From contig NZ_CP119107.1 of assembly GCF_029094525.1 (NCBI RefSeq), forward strand, positions 4,340,001-4,404,000: DNA of 64,000 nucleotides, written 5' to 3'. The first letter of the stretch is position 1; every line of letters starts with the position of its first letter. Of this stretch, positions 35,600 through 44,234 are shown in pieces. The translations under genes and the position numbers were made by a program. The notes beneath the pieces are model-generated. The model was not told the DNA's origin and made no database searches. It was given only the letters and a program-made list of their open reading frames with translations. This DNA is from Pullulanibacillus sp. KACC 23026 (GTDB taxonomy: Bacteria > Bacillota > Bacilli > Bacillales > Sporolactobacillaceae).

Positions 35600-37357
35600 T
35601 TAGGCGGGTTCAATACTTCGCAGCTGTTGTTCAGCAAATTGACGATACAGTCGGTGTGTCTTAAGAAGCTGATCGTGCGTTCCTACGCCTGTTATCTCAC
35701 CTTTATCTAGAAAGATGATTTGATCGGATTCAACGACTGTTGATAATCGATGGGCAATAATGACTGTCGTCCGCCCTCTCATCAGATTCTGCAGCGCCTG
35801 CTGGACAATGCGTTCAGATTGACTGTCCAAACTTGAGGTGGCTTCATCCAACATTAAAATTTTAGGATCTCTTAAAAAAGCTCGGGCTATGGCGATCCGT
35901 TGTCTTTGACCTCCAGATAACTTAATGCCCCGCTCTCCCACTTCTGTTTCAAATCCATTTGGAAGTTCAGAAATAAATGGATCCGCATAAGCCATTTTGG
36001 CGACTCGCATCAATTCATTCTCTGTGACAGGACGATCCAATCCATAACAAATATTCTCCCGGATAGTACCCGAAACAATAGGACTTTCTTGTGACACATA
36101 ACCAATTTGACTCCTCCAGGAGGCTAAATCGTAATCTTGAATTGGTGTCACGCCCAGTCTAATCTCACCTTTTAAAGGAGCATAAAACCGCTCCAGTAAA
36201 GAAAACAAGGTCGTTTTGCCGCTTCCGCTTGGCCCAACAATAGCTGTCACCTTTCCTGCTTCGATCGTCAATTGAACATCCTTAAGAACGGCTTCACCCG
36301 TTTTATATGAAAAATGAATGTGATCCATCGTTATGGCAGCATTAGTTTGAGGAACCTCCAACATGGCATTTTCTTCCTCTTCTGAATCAAGGATGGCAAT
36401 GATGCGTTCGGTAGCACCCGTTGCTTTTTGAAATTGTGTGAAAAAGGCAGCAAGCTGTCCCATCGGCATGATGATTTGAAAGAGATACAGAATAAAAGCC
36501 ACTAAATCTCCTGCTGTCAGGGCCCCTGAAGCAACTCGCATCCCACCGTATCCAAGAATAAGAATTAACAAGGCCATGATTACCAATCCCATAAGCGGTG
36601 TGATAAAAGCTTGAACTTTCGCTTCTTTTAAGCCATAGTCAAATAGTTTGTTAATTCCCCCTTTCCCATTCTTATATTCAACAGGCTCTGCATTAGAGGC
36701 CTTAACAAGACGTATTTCAGAAAGGACTTTCTGAAGTACGGAGGTAAAGCTTGCCGTTTCGTCCTGCATACCCTTTGAGATCCGATGCATTCTATGCCCA
36801 AGTATCATTAGGATAGTAACTGCTATTGGAATGGCAATGAACATAAGCAGTGTCATTCTCCAATCCAAGAAAAGCAGGACAATAATTGAACCAATAATTG
36901 AAATTGTCCCCGTAACAAAACTAGAAAGATGCTCTGAAATAAGGTTTTTGACAACCGCTGTGTCATTTGTCATCCGACTGACAATCTCTCCCGATTCATA
37001 TTCATCAAAATAACTCACAGGGAGTCGCAAGAGCTTTTGCCATAACCGGTCACGGATTCCTGCCACAACAGACTGACCAATATGATTAAGTATATAAACT
37101 GAAACACCCCCTGCCACCGCTTGAGCAAGGATGGCCGCGATCAGAAGACCAAGCATTCCCGGGCTTAAGGAAGCAAAAGAAAACCGATTAATAAGATTTT
37201 TTGTAAATAGGGGGACTAACAATCCCGCCCCCGTCGTCAATATGCTTAACAGTAGAGCGATTGCTATAAAAGAGAATTTTGGCCTCGTTTGCCGAATCAG
37301 TCGAACGAACGGTCGCCATCCTTCCTGAGTTCTCACCCGATTCTTCATACTATCCAT
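35600..37357 (-). CDS. bmrA: BmrA-like multidrug ABC exporter (half transporter)
   Basis: ABC half transporter acting as a homodimer. Six helices in residues about 20-310, then the ATPase: Walker A VGPSGSGKTTL, Q-loop IGYVSQES, signature LSGGQRQRIAIAR, Walker B ILMLDEATSSLD and the H-loop AHRLSTV. The overall similarity to B. subtilis BmrA is high, including SYFDEYESGEIVSRMTNDT and AFILYLFQIIMPMGQ. The start is unclear: ATG 37357 has GGAAG 5 nt upstream; the frame is open from TTG 37369. No bmrB-like leader peptide is evident upstream. Confidence 0.87.
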   Translation of the reverse strand: MDSMKNRVRTQEGWRPFVRLIRQTRPKFSFIAIALLLSILTTGAGLLVPLFTKNLINRFSFASLSPGMLGLLIAAILAQAVAGGVSVYILNHIGQSVVAGIRDRLWQKLLRLPVSYFDEYESGEIVSRMTNDTAVVKNLISEHLSSFVTGTISIIGSIIVLLFLDWRMTLLMFIAIPIAVTILMILGHRMHRISKGMQDETASFTSVLQKVLSEIRLVKASNAEPVEYKNGKGGINKLFDYGLKEAKVQAFITPLMGLVIMALLILILGYGGMRVASGALTAGDLVAFILYLFQIIMPMGQLAAFFTQFQKATGATERIIAILDSEEEENAMLEVPQTNAAITMDHIHFSYKTGEAVLKDVQLTIEAGKVTAIVGPSGSGKTTLFSLLERFYAPLKGEIRLGVTPIQDYDLASWRSQIGYVSQESPIVSGTIRENICYGLDRPVTENELMRVAKMAYADPFISELPNGFETEVGERGIKLSGGQRQRIAIARAFLRDPKILMLDEATSSLDSQSERIVQQALQNLMRGRTTVIIAHRLSTVVESDQIIFLDKGEITGVGTHDQLLKTHRLYRQFAEQQLRSIEPA

Positions 37358-37583
37358 ATGGTCTTCCAACCTTTCATTTCTTGATAATTAAGTTCGTCTC
37401 TATGAGTAGTCTAAGTCGGAGTTATGAACGGAAGATGAACAGTGGGCAATTCTCAGAGAAAAACAAGCACCATTTTATTCAATTAGCCGGAATATCATTA
37501 CTATAAACTTGTGACAAGCCTGTTTTTCTGTTTGATAACCTATGTTGTTACCATGGGGCCAGCCTAGTGTAACGACAACACCT

Positions 37584-38453
37584 TTAAAACGAGTCAATAA
37601 ATTCCTTTGCTGTTTTAGGCAAATAACTGTTGGCACGCCAGACTACGGTTGCTCGAATCGTCCAGGGATTGTCCACAATGTTATACACTTCACAATTTTG
37701 CATAGATAAATCATGAAGCATAGAGTTAGGGAGGATCGCAGCACCGACACCCATTTTGACAAGATCCAAGAGAATAGCGGAATCATGACACTCACAGATG
37801 ATATTAGGCTGTAATCCTCGGCTTTCAAACTCGGCCGTGATTCTCCCATACAAGCCATTCCCTAGAGATGAGCGTAAGATGATTATGGGGATTGTTGACA
37901 AATAGTGAAGATCAACCTGATTCCTTGGTACCGGCATCTTCTTTGGTGCAAGTAATTGACACGGAATATCTGTAATAACTTTCTCTTGCAAATCGGCTTT
38001 TGCCAGGGAACTAGCGGATACCGCTAAATCGATTTGGCGATTCCCCAGTAAATCTTTTAAGTAAGAAGAAGGCCCTTCCCATATATGGAATCGAACCTGA
38101 GGATGATCTTGCCGGAATTTTTCTAATCGAGCAAGCATAATTGGGGCACAATAAATCGTAGTGCCAATAGCGAGTGTCCCACTAATCTCTTCGCCTAACT
38201 CCTTCACTTCCACAATTGCATCATTAAATCGATTAATAACCTCTTTTGCTTTTTCTAAAAACAGCCTGCCTTGTGCCGTGAGTGACACAGCCTTCTTTTT
38301 GTTTCGGTCAAACAGTTGCAGTCCAAGCTCTAACTCCATTTCTTTTAATTGCCTGCTTAAATGAGGCTGAGCTATGTGCAAAACCTTAGCCGCCTGGGTA
38401 ATCGTTCCTTCCTCTGCGATCGTAATAAAATAATTTAATTGGCGTATATCCAA
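37584..38453 (-). CDS. LysR-family transcriptional regulator
   Basis: A 289-residue LysR-type regulator. The N-terminal helix-turn-helix is clear (MDIRQLNYFITIAEEGTITQ, QPHLSRQLKEMELELGLQLFDR), followed by the periplasmic-binding-like effector domain (starts around GTLAIGTTIYCAP). The start is TTG with GGGGGAGA about 7 nt upstream. It is divergent from a FUSC-family exporter gene, the usual arrangement for a regulator and its target; candidates for the inducer are aromatic carboxylates, by analogy with AaeR, which is an inference. Confidence 0.9.
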   Translation of the reverse strand: MDIRQLNYFITIAEEGTITQAAKVLHIAQPHLSRQLKEMELELGLQLFDRNKKKAVSLTAQGRLFLEKAKEVINRFNDAIVEVKELGEEISGTLAIGTTIYCAPIMLARLEKFRQDHPQVRFHIWEGPSSYLKDLLGNRQIDLAVSASSLAKADLQEKVITDIPCQLLAPKKMPVPRNQVDLHYLSTIPIIILRSSLGNGLYGRITAEFESRGLQPNIICECHDSAILLDLVKMGVGAAILPNSMLHDLSMQNCEVYNIVDNPWTIRATVVWRANSYLPKTAKEFIDSF

Positions 38454-38472
38454 ACTGCTCTCTCCCCCAATT

Positions 38473-38488
38473 AATTAACTTGTTAATT
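38473..38488. promoter_or_regulatory. Candidate LysR operator (inverted repeat)
   Basis: AATTAACTTGTTAATT has perfect 7-bp arms around a TT centre, in the 168-bp gap between the divergent LysR and exporter genes and 20-35 nt from the LysR start. It fits the LysR T-N11-A type of site (inferred). Confidence 0.45.
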
Positions 38489-38633
38489 GCGCCTTCTTTA
38501 TAATACCTTAAAAGTATATTAAATAATTATAATAGGCATTTTAACTATATAGATATTAGATTTATACTAGTTAGATGGGAAAGTCTATGCTTTAACAGGA
38601 CTTACATATTTTATAAGAAAATTGGGGATAAAC

Positions 38634-40634
38634 ATGACGGATTATACAAAAGAAAAGAAGGAAAGGGTAAGGGAACCCAAGAAAAAAAGTTTATATAGTC
38701 GCCCGCCTGTTGCGGAACACCCAAACCCCGGAGGCATAAAGGGAGCGTTCCATTGGAATAAAGCACCTGCCTACCCTTGGGGGAAAGCTGTTGCTGCCGC
38801 CTTTAGTCTAGGCATCCCTTTTTTGTTAGGGATCCTTTTCCACCAATTGGATTTGGCACTACTTGCGAGTATGGGAAGTTTTACCGCTCTCTATATTCAT
38901 AATGAACCTTATCCTCAACGGGCCCTGAAACTATTTCTAATTAATCTCGGCCTTATGATAAGTTTTGGGCTTGGTCAGCTGTCTGCTGCCTACCCATTAA
39001 GCATGCCTTTGGTATTCGCCCTTGTCAGTGCCGGCTCTGTTTTTTTGAGCGGGGCATTCAGATTACCTCCGCCCGGTGGTTATTTCTTTGTCCTTGTTTG
39101 CGCTGTAGGAACCATTCTCCCATTTGATTTGTCAGAGATTCCTTTTCGAATGGGCATGGCTTTTGCAGGGGGCTGCTTAGCTTGGCTACTTGGAATGTCC
39201 GGATGGATCTGGAATCCTCACCGTCAAGAAAAGGCAATTGTTATCCTAGTCTACAGGCTGCTTTCTGCTTATCTTGACAAAATCGGCAAAACATCGACCG
39301 ATAGTGCTAGACACCAACTGACTCTTGCCCTTAAGAATGCGGAAGAGGCGGTTCTCACGTCGCCCTTTAGAAAAATGAAAAGGGTTGGAAAATCACTCTA
39401 TCTGGCTCATCTAATTGAGAAAGCAAATGATATCTTTCTTTCGGCCATTGAATATGAAGCAAGGGAAAATTCCCCTATTCAAGAAGAGTTTGTTCGCGCT
39501 CCTCTGATGATTGCAGAAGCCATGAAACAGGAGGGGCAGGTTATTTCAAGCCCTATCGGCAATCCAATCGATCGAGATAGCCTAACAGAGCGTTTAGCTA
39601 AGGACCTAATGGATGCAGTGACCATCTTCAATGAAAAGCGTAAGGATTATAACCAGCTGATTCAAAGCCCGAATCGAAACATTAAATCTATTCTTTCGAG
39701 TGCCATAGCACCAACCTCGGTGGTACTGCCCGCCTCTCTAAGAATCGGGATTGCTGTACTAATCGCAGCAACGCTCTCTGTTCTTCTTGGAAATGAAAGA
39801 CCTTATTGGGTATCACTTGCCTGCGCTTCCGCTTTGCAAGGACCGACTGCGCTCGCGATTGTGCAACGAACGATTCAACGGTCAGTGGGAACGGCTATCG
39901 GGATCATGATAGCCGGCGTCATTTTTTTCAGTCATACGAGTTCCTTACATCTCATCTTAATCGCCATGGTTTTTCAGTTTTGTGTTGAATTAACCATTGT
40001 TCGGAACTACACGTTAGCAGTTGTGTTTATTACCCCTATGGCTATGATTATTACTTTCTTTACTCATGTCCAATTAACCACACTCTCACTGATTGAAGCC
40101 CGGTTAATTGACACCATACTAGGAGCTGCCGTTGCCCTGCTCGCTGGGCTATTTTTATGGCATGGGAGTGCTTCATCACGCTTACCAAAACTTTTAGGTT
40201 CTACGATTCAAGCATCCGGGGACATCCTTCAAGGACTCTTACAACTCCCCGCCTCTCAACAAAAACAGCTAGTCCGGCAAAAGAACCGACTTAGGACCCT
40301 ATTAATAAACTTAAGAGCGGTCTATGATGGCTCAATTAAAGAATTGCGCACCCAATCTGATCGCGTGGAAGCTTACTGGTTATCCATTGTAGCAGCCGAA
40401 CGATTAGGCTATTTTGTTCTAGCAGCTTTAGAAAGTCCCATTAATGTCAGCATCGATGCCGAGAAACTAAGAGAGATCTCGGACATCTTTAACGAACTTA
40501 CAGAGCAAGCTAAACTGCAACAACCAATTGGAGAATTGACCTTTCCAGAAATCCCTGACTTCCCAGGAATTACTAGAGAAGTCAACGAGCTCATCGAAAG
40601 TCTTAGAATTAAAGATTTAAGTACAAAAATATGA
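38634..40634 (+). CDS. FUSC-family aromatic acid exporter-like protein
   Basis: A 666-residue membrane protein with the duplicated FUSC organisation: N-terminal helices from about residue 50 to 190 (AVAAAFSLGIPFLLGILF, LALLASMGSFTALYIHNEPY), a cytoplasmic helical region, a second helix bundle from about 370 to 500 (RIGIAVLIAATLSVLLGNERPYWV, ALQGPTALAIVQRTIQRSVGTAIG), and a C-terminal tail. The family includes AaeB p-hydroxybenzoate efflux and YccS/YhfK-type proteins. The ATG at 38634 has GGGGA 5 nt upstream; a TTG four codons earlier has none. It is transcribed away from the LysR gene. Confidence 0.85.
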   Translation: MTDYTKEKKERVREPKKKSLYSRPPVAEHPNPGGIKGAFHWNKAPAYPWGKAVAAAFSLGIPFLLGILFHQLDLALLASMGSFTALYIHNEPYPQRALKLFLINLGLMISFGLGQLSAAYPLSMPLVFALVSAGSVFLSGAFRLPPPGGYFFVLVCAVGTILPFDLSEIPFRMGMAFAGGCLAWLLGMSGWIWNPHRQEKAIVILVYRLLSAYLDKIGKTSTDSARHQLTLALKNAEEAVLTSPFRKMKRVGKSLYLAHLIEKANDIFLSAIEYEARENSPIQEEFVRAPLMIAEAMKQEGQVISSPIGNPIDRDSLTERLAKDLMDAVTIFNEKRKDYNQLIQSPNRNIKSILSSAIAPTSVVLPASLRIGIAVLIAATLSVLLGNERPYWVSLACASALQGPTALAIVQRTIQRSVGTAIGIMIAGVIFFSHTSSLHLILIAMVFQFCVELTIVRNYTLAVVFITPMAMIITFFTHVQLTTLSLIEARLIDTILGAAVALLAGLFLWHGSASSRLPKLLGSTIQASGDILQGLLQLPASQQKQLVRQKNRLRTLLINLRAVYDGSIKELRTQSDRVEAYWLSIVAAERLGYFVLAALESPINVSIDAEKLREISDIFNELTEQAKLQQPIGELTFPEIPDFPGITREVNELIESLRIKDLSTKI

Positions 40635-40639
40635 TGAAA

Positions 40640-40677
40640 AAGAGCACTGCGGTGACTAACCGACAGTGCTCTTTTTT
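40640..40677 (+). terminator. Terminator of the FUSC gene
   Basis: AGAGCACTGCGG pairs with CCGACAGTGCTCT (one bulge), followed by TTTTTT, six bases after the stop codon. Confidence 0.9.
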
Positions 40678-40700
40678 GCGGGGGCAGTGGGAATAGAGAG

Positions 40701-40832
40701 GGGGCTGAGACATAAGGAAAAAATGAATGGTTCTATACAAATACTGAAAATATAAAACCGCATGAAATCAGGATTTTTAAATCAGATTTCATGCGGTTTA
40801 TTCATGTAGTAACATTTTGTCCCAGCCTCCCC
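40701..40832. repeat. Nested inverted repeat (GGGGCTGAGACA / TGTCCCAGCCTCCCC)
   Basis: The outer arms GGGGCTGAGACA (40701-40712) and TGTCCCAGCCTCCCC (40818-40832) enclose a perfect 15-bp inner stem, AAACCGCATGAAATC (40755-40769) and GATTTCATGCGGTTT (40785-40799). The outer word resembles a GGGCTGGGACA intergenic repeat of Firmicutes. It lies between the FUSC terminator and the two-component operon; no gene is inside. Confidence 0.7.
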
Positions 40833-40869
40833 GACTAATTGTTATAATACAACTAATTAATTCATGAAA

Positions 40870-40887
40870 TCTTAAGAGAATCTTAAG
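40870..40887 (+). promoter_or_regulatory. Candidate response-regulator binding site (direct repeat)
   Basis: TCTTAAG at 40870-40876 and 40881-40887, an 11-bp period, with a related GTTAAGAT at 40915-40922. OmpR-type regulators bind tandem repeats with this spacing. It lies about 115-130 nt before the response-regulator start, so it may be autoregulatory (inferred). Confidence 0.4.
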
Positions 40888-41000
40888 GATTATCGCATCT
40901 GAATGTTAAGATTTTCTGTCTAAAATACAGTTATAAGGATTTTTGAAAGGAGCTGTGTCGAGTACACCCTACAAACTCTATTCGATCAGGAGTGACGCCT

Positions 41001-41690
41001 ATGACTCATACGATTTTAGTCGTTGATGATGAAAAAGAAATACGAGAGGCCATTGATATTTATTTAAGAAATGAAGGCTTTACGGTTTTACAAGCGATGG
41101 ATGGCATTGAAGCTCTTGAACAGCTTAAGTCGCACCCGGTTCACTTAATTATTCTCGATGTCATGATGCCGAAGCTGGACGGCATTGCGACGACTTTTAA
41201 GATTCGCGAGGAAAAACAAATCCCTATTATTATATTAAGCGCAAAAAGTGAAGATACAGACAAAATACTAGGCTTGCAAATCGGTGCCGATGATTATATG
41301 ACCAAGCCATTCAATCCGCTTGAGCTTATTGCAAGAGTCAAATCTCAGTTAAGAAGATACATAACATTCGGCAAGAATGAAACAAGTGAACAAGCCATTC
41401 ATCTTAACGGACTCATCTTGGACCCCTCTGCCAAATCCTTTACTGTGAATGGGGAGCCGGTTAAATTCACGCCGATTGAATTTAAGATTATGGAGCTACT
41501 CATGACCCATGCCGGGCGGGTGTTTTCAATTGATGAAATTTATGAACGTGTTTGGAAGGAACCCGGTTTCAACGCTGAGAATACGGTAGCTGTCCATATC
41601 CGAAAAATTCGAGAAAAGATCGAGATTAACCCAAAGGATCCAAGATATTTAAAGGTGGTGTGGGGAATTGGATATAAAATTGAAAAATAG
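41001..41690 (+). CDS. OmpR/PhoB-family response regulator
   Basis: A 229-residue response regulator: receiver domain with acidic pocket at D9-D10, phosphoacceptor D53 (LIILDVMMPKLDG) and lysine in YMTKPFNPLELIARV; winged-helix C-terminal domain ending HIRKIREKIEINPKDPRYLKVVWGIGYK. The ATG at 41001 has AGGAG 8 nt upstream; a GTG three codons earlier would put the site inside the gene. The kinase gene starts before its stop, so the pair is one operon. It resembles the VanR/WalR subgroup, but target genes are not known. Confidence 0.93.
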   Translation: MTHTILVVDDEKEIREAIDIYLRNEGFTVLQAMDGIEALEQLKSHPVHLIILDVMMPKLDGIATTFKIREEKQIPIIILSAKSEDTDKILGLQIGADDYMTKPFNPLELIARVKSQLRRYITFGKNETSEQAIHLNGLILDPSAKSFTVNGEPVKFTPIEFKIMELLMTHAGRVFSIDEIYERVWKEPGFNAENTVAVHIRKIREKIEINPKDPRYLKVVWGIGYKIEK

Positions 41691-43176
41691 ACTATTGGCG
41701 GTATTAACGTTTGCAGGTCTAAGCTTTGGAATAAAAGGAAGCTTGAATTTTTTCTTCAACAGCGGTGCCTATTTTGATGATTACCGGTCCTATTACTCCA
41801 ATGTTTTCATTCTGATATATGGCATTATTGCTATTTTATTTCTGCTTTTTAGTCTCTATCTTATCTTTAGCAAACAGATCATCCATGAACTCATCACGAT
41901 TAATTTACAAGAAAGATACAATTCTCTCCCCATCGATGTGCTGGGCCTGATTCTTGCTTTTACAGGGATCATTGCGCTTGTCGACACCTTGTTAGTAAAC
42001 AACGAATTTTTCAATGTCTTCAGTACAATTAAAGATTTACTCTTAAACACCTTATTTATGGGACTCACCTTGTTACAAATCATTTTATTACGTCGCCGAT
42101 TCAAGAGCGGGAGAACGTTTGAAGAAGATTGGAAAAAGACTCTAGTGTATCAAGGCTTTTATGGTGTTAGTGACACCTTGCATCTATCTAGCACAGGAAT
42201 AGCGATTTTATTTCTATTAGTCATCGTCTTTTTTTCAGGATTCGGTATCCCGATTATTAGCGAAGAACCAGGGCTTCATTTCCCTTATTTCTTATTATTT
42301 GTTGCGATAACCCTCCCTGCCTTAGTGATCACCGCTAAGCGAATCAGTCAGTTTAATCGTCTTGCCAAAAATGTCAATCTAATGGCAAAGGGACAGCTTT
42401 CATCAGATCTTCCAGTAGAAGGCTGGTCCCCTTTAAAAACATTAGCGGCTGATATCAATACATTAAAACAAGGGATCTCAGTAGCTGAAAAAGCTATGTC
42501 TAAAAGTGAGCGCCTGAAAACAGAGCTCATTACTAATGTTAGTCACGATTTGCGAACGCCGTTAACCTCTATCATCACCTATACCGAGCTCCTGAAAAAA
42601 CCGGACCTGACGATTGATGAACAGAAGAGCTACATTGAAATTATTGATCGAAAGTCTAAACGCTTAAATGTATTGATTGAGGATTTGTTTGAAGCGTCAA
42701 AAATGGCAAGCGGAGATATTGAACTGGATCGAAAGAAGGTCGATCTCGTCCAGCTCTTGCAGCAAACGCTTGCTGAAAATGACGAAAGAATCGAAGCCTC
42801 TCCCTTGCAGTTTCGTTTTACTAAACCTGAAGATCCTGTCTATGCCTTTGTCGATGGTCAAAAGCTCTGGCGCGTATTTGATAACTTACTAGGCAACTGT
42901 ATAAAATACTCACTTGAAGGCACACGTGTCTTTATATCTATTAAGGACTGTGAAGAAAAAACAATTATAACCTTTAAGAACATATCCAAGTACGAACTGA
43001 GTGAAGATATCGACGAGCTCTTTGAACGCTTTAAGCGCGGAGATGAATCGAGGCACACTGAAGGGTCTGGTCTAGGACTTGCAATCGCAAAATCCATCAT
43101 CGATCTTCACGAAGGAGACCTAGAAATTGAAGTAGACGGTGACCTATTTAAAGTAACCGTTAAACTGGATAAATAA
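41668..43176 (+). CDS. Membrane sensor histidine kinase with a six-helix sensor
   Basis: About 502 residues. Six hydrophobic segments (about 8-30, 43-68, 90-110, 123-141, 175-196, 205-222) precede a linker and the HisKA domain with phosphorylated H293 (SHDLRTPLTSI), then the ATPase domain with N-box (LWRVFDNLLGNCIKYS), and G-box (SGLGLAIAKSIIDLHEG). A multi-helix input domain with little extracellular sequence suggests it senses events within the membrane. The TTG start overlaps the response-regulator gene by 23 nt. An 18-unit tandem repeat begins about 30 nt after the stop. Confidence 0.9.
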   Translation: MDIKLKNRLLAVLTFAGLSFGIKGSLNFFFNSGAYFDDYRSYYSNVFILIYGIIAILFLLFSLYLIFSKQIIHELITINLQERYNSLPIDVLGLILAFTGIIALVDTLLVNNEFFNVFSTIKDLLLNTLFMGLTLLQIILLRRRFKSGRTFEEDWKKTLVYQGFYGVSDTLHLSSTGIAILFLLVIVFFSGFGIPIISEEPGLHFPYFLLFVAITLPALVITAKRISQFNRLAKNVNLMAKGQLSSDLPVEGWSPLKTLAADINTLKQGISVAEKAMSKSERLKTELITNVSHDLRTPLTSIITYTELLKKPDLTIDEQKSYIEIIDRKSKRLNVLIEDLFEASKMASGDIELDRKKVDLVQLLQQTLAENDERIEASPLQFRFTKPEDPVYAFVDGQKLWRVFDNLLGNCIKYSLEGTRVFISIKDCEEKTIITFKNISKYELSEDIDELFERFKRGDESRHTEGSGLGLAIAKSIIDLHEGDLEIEVDGDLFKVTVKLDK

Positions 43177-43204
43177 ACCAACACAAAAACCCCGTTCCTC
43201 AGGT

Positions 43205-44117
43205 AGAAAAACGTGTGATGGAGACTCCAACACACAAAAACCCCTGCGACTCGGGTGAAAAGCGTGTGATGGAGACTCCAATACACAAAAACCCCACCTT
43301 CCTCGGGTGAAAAGTGTGTGATGGCGCCTCCAATACACATAAATCCCGCAGCCTCGCGTGAAATGTGTGTGATGGAGACTCCAACACACAAAAAATCCCT
43401 GCGACTCGCGTGAAATGTGTGCGATGGACACTCCAACACACAAAAAATCCCGCAGCCTCGCGTGAAAAACGTGTGATGGAGCCTCCAATACACAAAAACC
43501 ACTGCACCACAGTTGGAAAAGCGTGTGATGAGGGGCTCCAATACACAAAAACCCCTGCGACATGGGTGAAATGTGTGCGATGGACACTCCAACACACAAA
43601 AAATCCCTGCAACACGCGTGAAATGTGTGCGATGGACACTCCAACACACAAAAAATCCCTGCGACACGCGTGAAATGTGTGCGATGGAGCGCCCAATACA
43701 CAATAACCCTACCGTCCTCGGGTGAAAAACGTGTGATGGAGCCTCCAATACACAAAAATCCCGCAGCCTCGGGTGGAAATGTGTGCGATGGACACTCCAA
43801 CACACAAAAAACCCCTGCGACTCGCGTGAAATGTGTGCGATGGACACTCCAACACACAAAAAATCCCTGCGACTCGCGTGAAATGTGTGCGATGGACACT
43901 CCAATACACAAAAAATCCCTGCGACACGGGTGAAATGTGTGCGATGGACACTCCAACACACAAAAAATCCCTGCAACACGCGTGAAATGTGTGCGATGGA
44001 CACTCCAACACACAAAAAACCCCTGCGACACGCGTGAAATGTGTGCGATGGACACTCCAACACACAAAAATCCCGCAGTCCCCGGTGAAATGTGTGTGAT
44101 GCCACCTCCAATACACA
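43205..44117. repeat. Tandem array: 18 units of a 52-bp hairpin repeat
   Basis: The word GATG recurs at 43217, 43268, 43320, 43371, 43423, then every 52 bases to 44047, and at 44098. Each unit has a conserved hairpin, TGTGTG...TGGA/TCCA...CACACA, then an A-tract, then a variable 14-17-base part such as CCCTGCGACACGCG, CCCGCAGCCTCGCG or CCACCTTCCTCGGG. Central and right-hand units are nearly identical; the first few and the last are more diverged, as expected for unequal crossing over. 52 is one more than a multiple of three, so all minus-strand frames are open over long distances without coding. No adaptation or effector gene is near, so it is not a CRISPR. Confidence 0.95.
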
Positions 44118-44171
44118 AAGCGTTCTTTCAGACTCGTTATTACAAGTAAAATAAAATACAATAAAATAAAG

Positions 44172-44198
44172 TGAAATGAACAGTCTCACTTACTCGAC
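44172..44198 (+). promoter_or_regulatory. Candidate ECF-type autopromoter of the sigma factor
   Basis: TGAAAT (44172-44177), a 17-nt spacer, and CGAC (44195-44198) resemble ECF sigma promoters (B. subtilis SigX and SigW use TGTAAC or TGAAAC with CGAC or CGTA). It is 36 nt upstream of the GTG start and just after the repeat array. Confidence 0.4.
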
Positions 44199-44234
44199 TA
44201 ATTAATGATTTGAATGTTTTGGGGTGGTTTTTTA

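Noticed and set aside
43205-44117. CRISPR array
   Set aside because: Spacer-like segments are short, few in kind and repeated; no cas genes are nearby; the conserved part is a simple hairpin.
43107-44189. Long minus-strand open frames of 150-360 codons over the tandem array, with many Cys/His/Phe
   Set aside because: All frames are open because the 52-bp unit lacks stops and is not a multiple of three. The proteins are translated repeats without a ribosome site; they overlap each other and the kinase end.
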